In this document: piece by piece, positions 35,919 through 47,757 of the stretch
How the letters are laid out: each line of letters starts with the position of its first letter
How positions within the stretch are numbered: position 1 is the first letter of the stretch
Assembly (NCBI GenBank): GCA_014529385.2
Contig: CM043963.1
Coordinates: forward strand, 101,737,912 to 101,801,911
Direction: 5' to 3'
Origin: Adiantum capillus-veneris
Taxonomy: Eukaryota; Streptophyta; Polypodiopsida; Polypodiales; Pteridaceae
Length of the DNA stretch: 64,000 bases
Notes under the pieces: model-generated
What the model was told of the DNA's origin: nothing
The model's input: only the letters and a program-made list of their open reading frames with translations
Databases searched by the model: none
Program-made: the position numbers and the translations under genes

Positions 35919-36439
35919 AAGGCTAGGTGTAGATAGGGGGCGTGCTTAGGTTAGTGGTCCGCTAGGGTGGGGGGAAGGAAGAAAACGGGAGGGGGGGGTG
36001 CTTAAGGCTGAAGGGAGTGTGGACGAGAGGGGGTGGGGGTACGGCCCGCCGGGGCTGGAGTGTGGACAAGCAGAGAGAGAGAGAGAGAGAGAGGGGGAGA
36101 ATATTTGGAAGAGAGAGAGAGAGGATAATATCTATGGCGGCCCGTCGGGGTTGGAGGGTGACAGAGATACCAAAGGCACCTACCGGGCCGGATAATGCAG
36201 CGGCAGAGTAGGAGAGAGAGAATATTAGTGGAGCCGGGCAGTAAGAGAGAGAGATTGTCTTTTGGTGATAATGGAGGGGTGTGTGGCCAAACTGGCAGCG
36301 CCCCACTGGTGGTTAACCTTGGGGGGGGGTATGGTGAATGGTAAAGGGCTTTTTGTTTTTTTCTTTCTTCTTTTGGTAACAAACCTTTCCTTCCTTACGG
36401 TGTGGTTCTCACGGGCATGGTTTCGAAAGCCGGCCATCA
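34023..36439 (-). repeat. Element B 5' LTR
   Basis: 2417 bp, paired with 24947-27432. Longest tracts: (TG)n 35181-35274, (AG)n 35364-35434, 35598-35674 and 35837-35916. Block order equals the partner LTR and is related to the LTRs of element A. Confidence 0.9.
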
Positions 36440-37619
36440 ATATCATTGACTCATTGCATGTGTACAAACAACATCTGTAAAGGCCGAAGAGATTTGGATC
36501 ACTAAATTGGCAAAAACCTGGGTAAAAACTAAAGTTTGTACTAACTTTTTGAATCTTGAGTGTGAATTGAGGAACAATTTATCCAAACTTGTTGAAAATT
36601 GATTTATAGGCTTATATTGATGTGATAAACATGTGTATATGCTCAGTTGACCAAAAACTTGCAAAATTTTGGCAAAAGTAAATAATCGCGATTATTTACT
36701 TTTGCACTGTTTTTGAACTTTTTTGACCAAGTTGGTATACCACTAGCTTTATCATGTTGTAATAAGCCCACAAACCAAATTTGGTAAGATTTGGATCATT
36801 GGAGTGAAAACTGTGACAAAAATTGCAAAGTTAGTCTACTGAAAGATAATTGATGACCATTTGACCAAAAATTGTCCAAGCTTGATGAAAATTAGCTAGT
36901 GACCTTAACATAAGGTACTTAATAGATCTATGTCAAAGTTGGGACAAAAATTTGCAAAAAAATTGTCAAGAGTAAATAATCGCGATTATTTACATTTGCT
37001 TCAAAACTTGGTGATTTTGCAAATTTGAGTATACCACAAGACCAAGCACATCAATTAGACCCCACAAATCAATTTTGGTGAAATTTGGACCACAAAAGTG
37101 AGACTTAAGCCAGATTCTCAAAATCAGAGTCTGTGGACACGGAACAGTGGGTAAACTTGATCAAATTTTGTCCAAACTTGTTGAAACTTGCCCAAGGCCT
37201 ATAACAAGCTGTATACTTGCCAAACCAATTCAAAAAGTGACAAAAGTAAATAATCGCGATTATTTACTTCTGCTATCCAGAGACTTCAAATTTGACTTTT
37301 GGGCTTATACTGTGTTAGACCAGCATAATATAAGGCCACAGGGAAATTTTGGGTTCAATCGGATCAAAATTGATACAGATACACTCAGTTTACAGATTGC
37401 AGATTAGACCTTTGATTTTGCTAAGCTGAATCTGAAAGTCAAAATTTTGACTTCCATAGCACGAATTGAAGTGAAATGTAGAGACCAGTCCACTGGAGTT
37501 CTCGTGAGCTCTACTGTCCTTATAGAAAAATAGCTAATTTGATAAATTTTGTACAGGAATCAGGTTGCAGACGAGGAATCAGTGGCTTGACAGAAAGTTG
37601 CAATTGAATCAAGTGGACA
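36440..37619 (+). repeat. Element C leader: palindrome array of about 290-bp period
   Basis: Three palindromes centred on TCGCGA lie at 36672-36705 (34 bp, perfect), 36972-36993 (22 bp, perfect) and 37244-37269 (26 bp, perfect), centres 294 and 274 bases apart. Flanks repeat loosely (GACCAAAAACTTGCAAAATT-like before, CAAATTTTGGTGAAATTTGG-like after). Adding 24894-24917, which lies 290 bases before the first once element B is removed, gives four units. No coding potential. Confidence 0.9.
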
Positions 37620-38603
37620 TTGACGACAAGTCAATCCCAAGTGAGTTACTGTACTCTATCCAGGGCTTCGTACGTCTATATGAACCTTAGATCCGATCGT
37701 GTAATAGGAAATCAAGGCCTATTCAGGGAAAACATCAGTAGAGTATCCACTGAAGAAAGTGTGAATCAAGGCAATTCATTGCACACAATTCCTGAAGAAG
37801 TCTCGAACACTTTTTCAGATTCAACATCTGAAATGTCTTCTTACTCGACTCACTCTGAAACCGGAACGACAATGTGCTATAAGCATATACTCTCTTTTTA
37901 CAATACTAATCGTCATGGAGCCCAGGTTTACTTGGATCCTAACGAAGAGTATGCTATTCGCATTGATGGTCATGGTATTGAGTTCTAAGAAGAGGTTAGG
38001 ACAAACAAACAAGGAAAAATGTACATGGATCGAAACGGAACTCAATATGTACAAGTCGAAAACCCGGATGTGATAGACAAATGGAGATTAGACGTAAACA
38101 CTATAATCCCAGATATGTCAGCAAAAGAAGGACCACCAACCTTGGAATTCGAGGGATATGATCAAGTAGACTTGAAGCCTTTGAAACGGCTTAGTATTGA
38201 TAATCCTAGGATCGGAGTCTATTGTTGGGAAGATAGAAACATAAAAGATCTTTTGTGGACTTCTCATGCTAGACCGGGGCAATTAACATCCATGAAGATC
38301 ATCTATATCTTCAAAATCAAAGATAAGGGATTTGTAGACCTACCAACTTACTTGTTTAGGGATTGTTATAACAACAACATTGTTATGATGACTCCTGAGG
38401 AGGTAGAACAAACCAAATACCAGGGGTATTCCATACGGGATTGGATATTAGGTCAAGGACCAGATACCACTCCAAGAGACAAACATCGTGAGAGATCATC
38501 TGAGAGTAATGTGAAGAAACCAAAAACCACCTCATCACGTAGAAAAACGGGTGACACTAAGGCCAGCCCAGGGCTACATGAGAAACTATTTCCGACAGAC
38601 TAG
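37620..38603 (+). pseudogene. Element C gag N-terminal extension (unrecognised)
   Basis: About 330 codons precede the capsid domain, in two overlapping frames (37620-37988 and 38019-38603). Seen: a Ser/Thr-rich acidic start (EEVSNTFSDSTSEMSSYSTH), then KWRLDVNTIIPDMSAKEGPP, PRIGVYCWEDRNIKDLLW, TSMKIIYIFKIKDKGFVDLP and a basic tail (KKPKTTSSRRKTGDTK). I recognise no domain. Typical Ty3 gag proteins begin near the capsid domain, so this is a long extension or a separate ORF. A stop at 37986 and another at 38601 interrupt it. Confidence 0.6.
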
Positions 38604-39243
38604 TTTGAAGGACTCGAAACAGGACCAACTCCCAGAAGACCTGGACTTGAACCAAATAGACGTATCACACCAGCTGATTTACAAAAATGGGTCAGAAAAT
38701 ACAGTGGATCAGGGGATCCATATGACCACTTAGCAAGCTTCAAGCAAGTGCTAAGAGCAGAGTATATATTCCATTTTCATACTCAATTCGAGGGGTTTGG
38801 AATGACATTAGAAGGAAAAGCTCTGACATGGTTCCAAAACATTCCACCAAGGTCAATCATGGATTTGAATACATTATCTCAAGGATTTGTAGCTGCTTGT
38901 TCTAAAATGGGGATTAAACATAATACGGTAGCTCAAATCTACAGCTTCAAACAGAAACATGGTGAGTCTGTTAGGGATTGTGCAACTCGAATGAAACAAT
39001 ACATTGCCAGATGACCAGAGATTGAGATACCTGAAGAAGAGCGACTTTTCTCATTGTTTCTGGAGGGACTTCTAAACAAAGAACTTCATGCTATACTCTA
39101 TAGTAAAAAGCATACAACCCTAGAGGTGTGTGTGTCGGATGCTATCGACCTAGGAGACAATTGTGAGATTTTCAATGAAGAGATGTCCCTAAGGATAACC
39201 AAAGTGAGAAGACAACATCCACAAAACCAGCACAAGTGGGAAC
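38604..39243 (+). pseudogene. Element C gag capsid domain, split by a solo LTR
   Basis: Retrotrans_gag signature in one frame after 38748: YIFHFHTQFEGFGMTLEGKA, LTWFQNIPPRSIMDL and QKHGESVRDCATRMKQYI, then after one TGA at about 39013, LFSLFLEGLLNKELHAILYS. The frame is cut at 39243 by the D-family solo LTR and resumes at 40858 after the GGAAC duplication. Confidence 0.85.
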
Positions 39244-40857
39244 TGTAACATTTAATGGCCTAAAAAGTTGTGTGTAGCGGAAATTAGCATGAACATAGTG
39301 GGCATTTCATTAGAATAGATTCCTAATGAGAATTACAAGAGTGCTTGGGTGGAGAGAGCAACAAAAAGCATGACACCTAGCTAGATAGCATGAACAATAC
39401 TTTCAAAAGAGAGAGAAATTAAGCTATTGACAACAGTTGAGGACCGGATTTGCATGGAGCCGGTCCCCCCTCCAAAAGGCTTTGTATTATGGTTTCTCCC
39501 ATCAAGAGAGACATTGTACAATACAATTCTTTGTGTTCCTTCAAGACTAGCTAGTGCAATGAAGATGAAAGCTTCATGCACTAAGCAAAACACTTAGCAA
39601 AAACACAACATCAATTATCCCCGGTCTCAGACCCAAGACCTCACACACCTTCGAAGATGGTGAGAGCTAGCAGGGTATGAGAGTAGATTGAGAGGAAGAA
39701 GGAGTATCTTACGAGAAAGATGTACATCTCCTCACATAATCACTCATATTAGCATAGCTTAGCTTAGTAATTAGCATGGTAGAGGAGATGAGCATGCATT
39801 GAAGCTTGGCTCTTGGTTGGATTTGCATCCACATGCCAAGAGTGTGTCGATGTAGGCTTCTATCTCACAAACTTGGAGTAGGTGATGAGCTCTCCATTAA
39901 AGCTTGGGAAGAGATACTCTTATCTTTCTTCACACATGAGATTGTGTGAGTGTGTGTGTGTGTGATAATGCCTTGAAAAAATCAGCCCCCTTTCTCTCTT
40001 GGGCGACGAGCCCTCTTGCTATTTGCTCTTGCAGGCTCCCCATTGGACAGTGCCAAGCTTAGCCAATAGGAAAATAGGGGTAAATTGAAGAGCCTTCTGA
40101 CATGTGTCCCTCTTTCCCTTTTTGAGAGAGCTTTATCAATTAAACTTAATTGATTTAAATGAATTAAATCCCCATTGGACCTTTCCCCATTCTGGCCACC
40201 AATAGGAATTAAGTAGCCCATTGGGCTACTCAATTCCTATTGGACCCCTTCACGGGCTGTCCAATAATCATCCAGGAGACTTAATATTCATTGGTTCTTT
40301 TTATTAAGTGTTTTTAAAATTAATTAGACTAAATTTACTCTAGCCTAATTCTCATTGGTCCACTTCAAGGGTCATCCAATAGGAATTGAGCACACTTTGG
40401 GAGCAACTAGCTTAGGCATCTGACATGTGTCCTTTATGCCCTTTGTGTTCAAATGGGAGCTTGTGTGTGTGTGTGTGTAAGTTTTTTAGTCTTTCTCTCT
40501 AATCCCCCTACCTTTAGGGCTCGCCCCCTCATGTGTAGGGATGTGTGTTGACTTTGGAGAGTACAAAAACCACCCAATTTATCCTAAGCTTTAACCCTTT
40601 GGACACAACCTTTGAATTTTGGAATTCTTAATGGGCTGAACCTTAGGGTCTTTTTAGCCCATTGTTGCACATGGCTCTTTTGCAGATGGCCCCCCCTTTG
40701 GATCCCTATTTTCCCTCCTTTGGATCCCAGCTACTGTGGCCGGTCTGCTAGCTTAACCAATATTCTAGCTTTTTCTCCCCTGGCACTTCCCCACATTAAA
40801 TGATCAGGTTAATATGAGAAAATCATTTAGGAGAATTAGATATTGATTATTATGATA
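39244..40857 (-). mobile_element. Solo LTR of the element D family
   Basis: A 1614-bp sequence matching both LTRs of D (16829-18911 and 56453-58052), beginning TGTAACATTTAA and ending TTATTATGATA. It is flanked by GGAAC on both sides (39239-39243 and 40858-40862). No internal region is present. A solo LTR left by LTR-LTR recombination is the simplest reading. It lacks the 460-bp insertion seen in the 3' LTR of D. Orientation follows element D. Confidence 0.93.
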
Positions 40858-41819
40858 GGAACGGCTATTGCGGCACCACTCTCAGCCATAGAACATATGC
40901 TAAAAAGGATGAATGACATGATGAACAATATGCAAAAAGCACCTATGAGGGGACCAGGACAAGGGATATCCCCACAAGGACAACCAATTATGCCACATAA
41001 ATGGTGTGCAATCGAGGGTAAATGGACCAACCACGAGACCCATGAGTGCTACTTCAGACCAAAGTATGATGGGAATGTTTCGTACGTGCCCATGAGGTCA
41101 CAAGGACAACCCATATATAGATATCATCCTAATATGGCTCAAGTTCAAAGACCACCAATGGGTATGGAGAGACCTCAACCTGTGTTGGGACAACAACCTC
41201 CTTATCCAAGACATAATGCGGTGCCTATAAAGTACATGCACTCAGAAGGAGTCACAGATGAACAAGCATCAGTGCCTGTTACAACCTATGCAGAGTCTAG
41301 TCCTTCTACAGTAATGGTAGAGGGATATTGGTATAGTCCACAATGACCACCGATGGAGGAAACCATGACTTATGTTCCATTGGAGCTCGCACCAATGTAT
41401 TATGTAGCTAATCAAGGTGTCAGACCTCCCATGGGAAGACCCATGATGTAGCCCAGAACAGGAAAGTGTCATAATTGTGGTGCTAATGACCATTGGAAGA
41501 AAAAATGTCCAGAGCCTAACAAAAATCTCAAACCAATTGAAGCCTATTGCATAAAATGTTGCAAAAAGGGAGGACACTTTCCGGAAGATTGTCCTAAGAA
41601 TCCTTTGAACAAGGGAAAAACAGTAGTCAGCGTAGTCCAAGTGATGTCTAGTAGCTCATCAGAGAGCGAACCGATTGTTCCAATCAAGGTAATCACTAGA
41701 GCCCAGCCAAAGAAAAAGAAACACAATTCCTTTGATGATACGGAGAACATGAAAGTTTCTTCTCAAAGAATCAAAAGAAGCAGGAGCAAAAGATATGAGG
41801 AGAGAAAGCAAAAATTCTA
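40858..41819 (+). pseudogene. Element C gag nucleocapsid with zinc knuckles
   Basis: Met/Pro/Gln-rich linker (MRGPGQGISPQGQPIMP), a Cys/His cluster WCAIEGKWTNHETHECYF (41010-41061), then CHNCGANDHWKKKC (CX2CX4HX4C, near 41468) and a second knuckle-like CIKCCKKGGHFPEDC (near 41550) with one extra residue before His. A Ser-rich and basic tail follows (KRSRSKRYEERKQKF) ending with TAG near 41819. Stops at 41343 and 41449 break it. Three Cys/His clusters is more than the one knuckle of elements A, B and D. Confidence 0.8.
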
Positions 41820-41831
41820 GCCCAGGACAAG

Positions 41832-42356
41832 TTGAAAGAAACTAGCAGTGAATTCAAGGAAACAACCGTGAAATTTGGAGGATCCATTTTGGTTGATAAA
41901 ATTTTTGAGCCTATCAATGCTGCCTTGGAAGCCTACCAAGCCGGACTAAAAGCAGGCCAAAACATGGAAAACAAATGGAAAAACTATCCATCCCCAGAAA
42001 TGGAAGCAGCTAAGCTAGAAGCTTATCAAAATTTGGTAAGAATCACGCAGAAAATTCTGGATAAACAAAAACCCAAGCTTGAAAGTATTGCAAAACCGGA
42101 AGAGCTTGCGGTAGAAAAAACGAAAGCAAAATCCGATGTAGTGGCAGAACCCCACCTTGAAACAAATGAACCAGAGCTCATAGTGTCGGGCAGTGAAGAT
42201 GCCTTAGACAGAATTCCATTCGTGGAGAAAGACTGGCCAGGACACTTATGGAAAAAGGTAAGGGAGATCAATGATGGGAGCCTAACTTTAAAGTCAGCTC
42301 CTATAGAGGAAGTCTGGTTAGATAACCTACCATCTGATATGAACATGGATTTATAG
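41832..42356 (+). pseudogene. Element C gag-protease linker, acidic
   Basis: One open frame of about 174 codons, rich in Lys, Glu and Ala (KLEAYQNLVRITQKILDKQK, EKTKAKSDVVAEPHLETNEP), predicted helical by composition. It lies between nucleocapsid and protease. No domain is recognised; it is probably part of the Gag-Pol precursor. Confidence 0.5.
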
Positions 42357-42460
42357 TCCTTGTACGGGGATTGCGGATCAAAGGCTTCAGGGATATCTAA
42401 AGCAATGACATTAAAAACATTACCTTCTTACTTGGGAGATAACGAAGATGAATCTATCAT

Positions 42461-43078
42461 TTGCAAAACCACTCAAGTCAAAAGAGACAAACAGAGCTAG
42501 AAGTGGACAACATTCACTCAATCATGTCTACACCTATCCAATGCACTCTTACTTTGGGAGAACTGTTGAAACTCATGCCATACTTATGGAATGATTTACA
42601 GAAAACCCTAGAGAAGGTGGGTATAACGGGGTTAATCTCTAAGAATCTGGGAAACTCAAAAAATGAAACGAAATACAAAGAGATACGATTAGTTCCTATG
42701 AACAAGGTCGGAGAATATTATGAAGGGGAAGAAAAAAACACTACCCTCCCAGTGAAATATAATGACATTGAAACCATGGCAATACTGGATAGTGGAGCGG
42801 GCATAGCCATAGCAACTAAAGCAGTATGGGAATCCTAGGGACAGCCAGCCATTAGACAAATGTGAATGAAATTTCAGTTGGTTGCCGGACACATTGAAAT
42901 ACCACTAGGGCTACTAGAAAAAGTGATAGTCAACTCCTGTGGAATTGAATATCAACACACTTTTTCCATAAGAGACTTTGGGAAAAAACTCAACTATGAA
43001 ATCATATTGGGAAGACCTTTCATGCAATAGGTACAGCTTATCCAGGATTGGGGAAATGACTATCTATACTTAAAGCAA
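42461..43078 (+). pseudogene. Element C first protease (retropepsin)
   Basis: AILDSGAGIAIATKAVWES places the catalytic D-S-G at 42788-42796. After a TAG (42836), where the family would have Trp, the frame carries on with EIPLGLLEKVIVNSCGIEY and EIILGRPFM, the closing motif, then IQDWGNDYLYL. Three stops in all. This is the protease in its usual place between Gag and RT. Confidence 0.82.
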
Positions 43079-44232
43079 GTGGGATCTATAACAAGGGTCA
43101 ATCTAAAGGACTACACCTATAGAGACGTCTTGAAAACACCCATCCAGAAGTTTGATTCAGTCTCTTCGGCTGAAACTAAACTTCCATCTTGGCTAAACAA
43201 AGACGCTCCTATTTGGATGTACGGAGCTTCAGAAAATGGAAGCTTGAGACGAAAGGAATGTATCCTAGGAAGGGACTGTACAGACAAAGCCTACATACCT
43301 AAACCCTTCCCAGAGAATTTATTCAAACCATTCGAGTGGACTCAAATCTTAGCGACAATGGATGTATGTGTGAATACGTCTATGCCTACTCAATTTTGCA
43401 ATAAGGATGGATATGACATAATTCCCATCCAAATGATGTCAGTCCTTAACATTGAAAATAAGGATGAGGAAACAAAGGACTTGATGAAAGCTCAACAAGT
43501 CTTTTCTGACCTCTATTACGATGCAACTGATGATTTGGATGAACACTCAGCTACCTCCGAAGATTCGGGATCCGAAAAAGAACATACAAGAGCTCAACTA
43601 CTCTTAAGGGAAGGGAGGAAAAGTTTTTTGACTTTCCAAACCAGAAATCAAGAAGACAAAAATGGTATAGAAGAAAGAGGGACACTAAAATTGTGAAATC
43701 ACAACCTATGCCATCAGTCTCTAGTAAAACACAATTCCTGATGCAGATAGATGCTAATGATTGTGTCAAGGACAAAATAACTGGCAGATATCCTTCGAAC
43801 GGAAACTCAAAAATGTCTCAGACATCGAGAAAAACAAGGAAGGGTACTCAAGAAGAACAACAGGATAAAAACCCACTCATGACCAGAGTCGAGCGAAAAA
43901 AGAAATATCAAGAGTTGAAAAAAGCTCTAAAGGAGATATACACCACCAAAATGGAAACCATGGAAGAGGATGGGAAGGATGTAACGCATGTTCCATCCCA
44001 TTACAAAAAGTATACTCTCCAAGATCGGAAAATCATAATCGAACAACCTGTTAGGGAACTACGAAAACAAGGCGAGTCTTACGAAGGACCTAAAAACGCT
44101 AAAAGGGTAGACTTGGTTGAGCCAGGAGAAGAGCCTAGACCGGCCTACATTGCAAATGACCTAACAGAAGAAGAAGAAAATCTTTTGCTAAGCTTGTTAA
44201 AGGAATACCGGGATATCTTTGCTTGGTCTTAA
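43079..44232 (+). pseudogene. Element C protease-RT linker
   Basis: Two frames (43079-43696 and 43693-44232) joined by a frameshift. Charged and disordered in composition (DDLDEHSATSEDSGSEKEHT), with EENLLLSLLKEYRDIFAWS at the end, which is the conserved start of the Ty3 RT region. A TAA at 44230 separates it from RT. Confidence 0.6.
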
Positions 44233-45576
44233 AAGGATCTCAAGGGCATCGATCCAGAAAGCTGTCAACATACTATACCCATGAGAGATGATGCGGAACC
44301 AAGTAGACAGAGACCATACACTTATAACGAAACATTTGCCAGGAAGATCAAAGAAGAGATTAAAAAACTAAAGGAAGCTAAATTCATTTACGAAATTGAA
44401 CACACTGATTGGGTGTCCCCAATTGTGGTAGTACCTAAGAAGAATGGGAAATTACGAGTGTGCGTTAATCTCAAAAAAGTGAATGCAACTACCATTAGAG
44501 ACAACTTTCCTCTTCTGATAACGGAGCACGTTTTAGAACAAGTGGCAGGAAAAGAAGCTTACACAACAGAATGGGGTATATTTGCATATCGGGTTATGCC
44601 GTTTGGGTTAACTAATGCTCCAGCCACATTTCAGAGATTGATGATCCATGCTTTCAAAGAGTATCTTCGAAAATTCTTGCAAGTATACATGGATGATTTA
44701 TGCGTACATTCGTTATTCCGAGTTGATCATTTTGAACATCTCAAAAAGGTATTCGAGAAATGTAGACTTTACAGGATTTTCTTAAAACCTGAAAAGTGCA
44801 CATTCATGGGAAGACAAGGGAAAATTCTTGGACATATAGTGTCGAAAAATGGCATAGCTACCGATATTGAAAAGATTCATGTCATTGCTGATTTGCCTAA
44901 ACCAACAACAGTCAAAGGGGTACAAGCCTTCATGGGACATTGTGGATATTACCGACGGTTCATCTACATGTATGCTATAATTGCAAAACCCATGTATAGC
45001 TTGAGTACGCACTTTGAATGGAACGAGGCATGTGAAGAATCCTTCATGAATCTTAAGCAAGCTCTCACCTCAGCTCCAATATTGAAAGCACCAGATTGGG
45101 ATAAATTATTCCACGTGCACATAGATGCTTCAAACTTTGCTATTGGTTGTATACTAGCCCAAGATGGGAAAAGTGACTTTCCTATTTCTTATGCTAGCCG
45201 ACAATTAAATATGGCAGAAAAGAATTACACCACCACTGAAAGAGAAGAACTAGGAATGATCTATGCCGTTAAAAAGTATAGACATTACCTATTGGCCAAC
45301 AAGTTTGTGTTCTTTGTGGACCACCAAGCTTTCTTATATTTGGTCAACAAACCATGCAGCACAGGGAGAATAGTGAGATGGTTCATCATTCTTCTCGAAT
45401 TTGATTTCACTGTGGTTGTTAAAAAAGGCACTACACATCAACGAGCAGATCATTTGTCCAGGATTGTTTTGGGGGAATCACCTAAAGGGGTAGATGATGA
45501 TCTACCATATGCCTATTTGTTCTCCGTGAAAATGATACCAAGATGGCTCAAGTGGATTCACCACTCCCTATCATAG
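44233..45576 (+). pseudogene. Element C reverse transcriptase (motif A deleted) and RNase H
   Basis: Open from 44281. RT: IYEIEHTDWVSPIVVVPKKN, LRVCVNLKKVNATTIRDNFP, LEQVAGKEAYT joined directly to TEWGIFAYRVMPFGLTNAPA, then VYMDDLCVHS (44684-44713, catalytic Asp pair kept). The block that should lie between AGKEAYT and TEWG, carrying motif A and its catalytic Asp, is absent; about 25 codons are missing without a frame change. RNase H is intact in motifs (HVHIDASNFAIGCILAQ, YTTTEREELGMIYAVKKYRH, RADHLSRI). Archaeal-type RNase H is not present, unlike A and B. Confidence 0.88.
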
Positions 45577-47219
45577 TTGATTTAATCTAGCAATCGGCTA
45601 CGTATCCAATTACTAGCTGGGAGGCTATATAAAATAAATCGAGACGGGATATTGATTTTATGCATTAAACCTGAAGAAAGGGATCAGTACCTAAGTCAAG
45701 CACATGTTACCATAGTAGGACTTCACTTTGCAGAAGACCAAACTATGCAAAGAATCTTTAGATGACTTGGAGTATTTTGGCCGACTATGAGGAGAGATGT
45801 TCGATCTTTTGTAAGAGATTGCCCTCAATGTCAGAAACAACAACCCATTCCTCATGTAACATTGTTTCAAATATCACTTTTTCCTAAGTGGAGTAACTAT
45901 CTGGTTACTTACTTATTGAGCCGAACATTTCCTGAGGATATGAGTAAACGCCGTCAAAGAGCAATTGAAATAGAAGCAAGAGACTGTGCTCTTATTGGAA
46001 ACCAATTATATCGGCGAGGTAAAGATCAACATTTGCGTCTTTGTGCAAATGAAAACGAGTATATTCCGATTATAAAACAAGCACATGCTGGATTAGCTGG
46101 AGGTCACTTTTCTAGTGAGACCACCGGAAGAGCAATCTTGATGGCAGGCATATGGTGGCCAATACTTTTTGCAGATGCCAAAGAATATGTTCGAAGGTGT
46201 GATGCTTGTCAACGAGCAAAAATGCCAACACGAGTAGACAGCATGCCCTTAAGATTAATGATGGGGGCCAGAGCCTTTGCAAAATGGGGTATAGATTTTG
46301 TGGGACCGATACAGCCACCTGCGTATAGAACCCAAGCTCACAGCCACCTGCGGACTATTTAACCAAATGGGCCGAGGCTAAAGCGACTCAAAAGAATGAT
46401 GCCAGAACCACTGCTGCATTCTCATATGAGTATGTATTTGTAAGGTATGGACTGCCAATAGAGATTGTCAGTGATCGGGGAACTCATTTCCTCAACGAGG
46501 TAATAGAGTATTTGCTTAATGAGTTTATGGTTATCCATAGCAAATCAGCTCCCTATCACCCACAAGCAAACGAACAAGCTGAGAATACGAATAAAATTCT
46601 TAGCTCGGTACTGACCAAAGTGGTTAGTTCAGGAAGCACCGGCTGGGAAATGCATCTCCATGCTGCTCTATGGGCTTATCGAGTTTCATTCAAAACAGCT
46701 TTAAATGCTACACCCTTTAATCTTGTTTATGGTCTTGATGACATACTGCCAATAGAATTTCTATTGCCGACCTTAAGGGTAGCACAGACTCTCGAGTGGA
46801 CTGGACATGAATTGTCAGAAAGACTTGAAGAGTTGGAAAAGCTAGACGAGCAAAGACTAACTGCTATAGCTCATATCTATGCACAAAAGTGGAAACAAAA
46901 ACAGTTTTTTTATTCCCACTTAATCACCAAAATTTTCAAGAAATGGGACTTAGTTCTAGTCTATTCCCTTAAGAAACACATTCCCAAGTTTAAGAAAAAG
47001 GGAAATAGACCATTTAGCATTGAAGATGTATCACCAAGTGGAGCAGTAAAATTGTTAACCTTAGATGGTGAACCAATGGCTAATTGGATTAGTGGATGTC
47101 GTTTCAAGAAATACAATTTGCCACTAACCAATGAATTGCTAGAGAGAATGCATGCAGCCAAACAAAGGAAGATGAAGCGACAGCAGGTTATTGAGGAAGC
47201 CCAAGAGGAAGCTAGCTAG
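45577..47219 (+). pseudogene. Element C integrase with two zinc-binding modules
   Basis: First HHCC module: His at 45703 and 45724, Cys at 45820 and 45829 (HVTIVGLHF, CPQCQ), with a TGA at 45763. Second module, 127 codons later and in the same frame: His at 46084 and 46105, Cys at 46198 and 46207 (HAGLAGGHF, CDACQ). The core follows with Asp in WGIDFVGPI, a frameshift near 46330-46360, Asp in IVSDRGTHF and Glu in QANEQAENTN. The C-terminal part reads IEDVSPSGAVKLLTLDGEP. One zinc module is the rule for Ty3 integrase. A TAG ends the frame at 47217. Confidence 0.85.
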
Positions 47220-47757
47220 ACTTCAGGTACTCAAGCGTAAAGATACTCTCAAGAATCAACAGATACCGATTCCCATCAACACTTTGGAAATAGATTATCG
47301 ACAATGGGAATTACCTAAAGATGCAATTTCAACAGATGACAACTGGTTAGATGAAATGGATCTCAGCATCAAAGTACAGCTCAACAATCATAGCACCAAT
47401 GCTTTGGTAGACACAAGAGCTAGAGTGATTGCAGTCAGTTATTCCACATACAAGAAAGCAACAAGTCAAGCATTGACCGTAGGAATAACGACAATCAAAG
47501 GATGCAACAAGAATCCGACTCCAACATTGGGAGTGGTCAACTTGAACGTGGTAGTACATGGATGTTCATGTCCACATCAATTTGTCTGCTTGCCAGATGA
47601 ACACATGAATGAGACAATGATTCTTGGTATTCCTTGGATGCGAACATACAAAACAGTACCAGATTGGGATACAAATCAGCTAAAGCTATCACTTAAAGGA
47701 GGGAAATTCATTGTTCCCATTGCACCAAGCAAAGAGGAATGGAAAAGGTGCAATTAG
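47191..47757 (+). pseudogene. Element C second retropepsin-like domain after integrase
   Basis: Reads in another frame overlapping the integrase end, without an ATG. MDLSIKVQLNNHSTNALVD leads to a D-T-R triplet at 47410-47418 where an active retropepsin has D-T-G; one G-to-A change (GGA to AGA) explains it. After SYSTYKKATSQ come LGVVNLNVVVHGCSC, FVCLPDEHMNETMILGIPWM and YKTVPDWDTNQLKLSL, matching the strand order and ILG-P motif of a retropepsin. It is distinct in sequence from the first protease at 42461. Either an extra module of C or a remnant fused from another element. Confidence 0.68.

Noticed and set aside
36672..37269. CRISPR-like array, because of regularly spaced palindromes
   Set aside because: Eukaryotic retrotransposon context, spacing near 290 bases and no short unique spacers; the intervening sequence is itself repetitive.
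39244..40857. An independent non-autonomous element with its own family
   Set aside because: It matches both LTRs of element D over its full length, so a solo LTR explains it.
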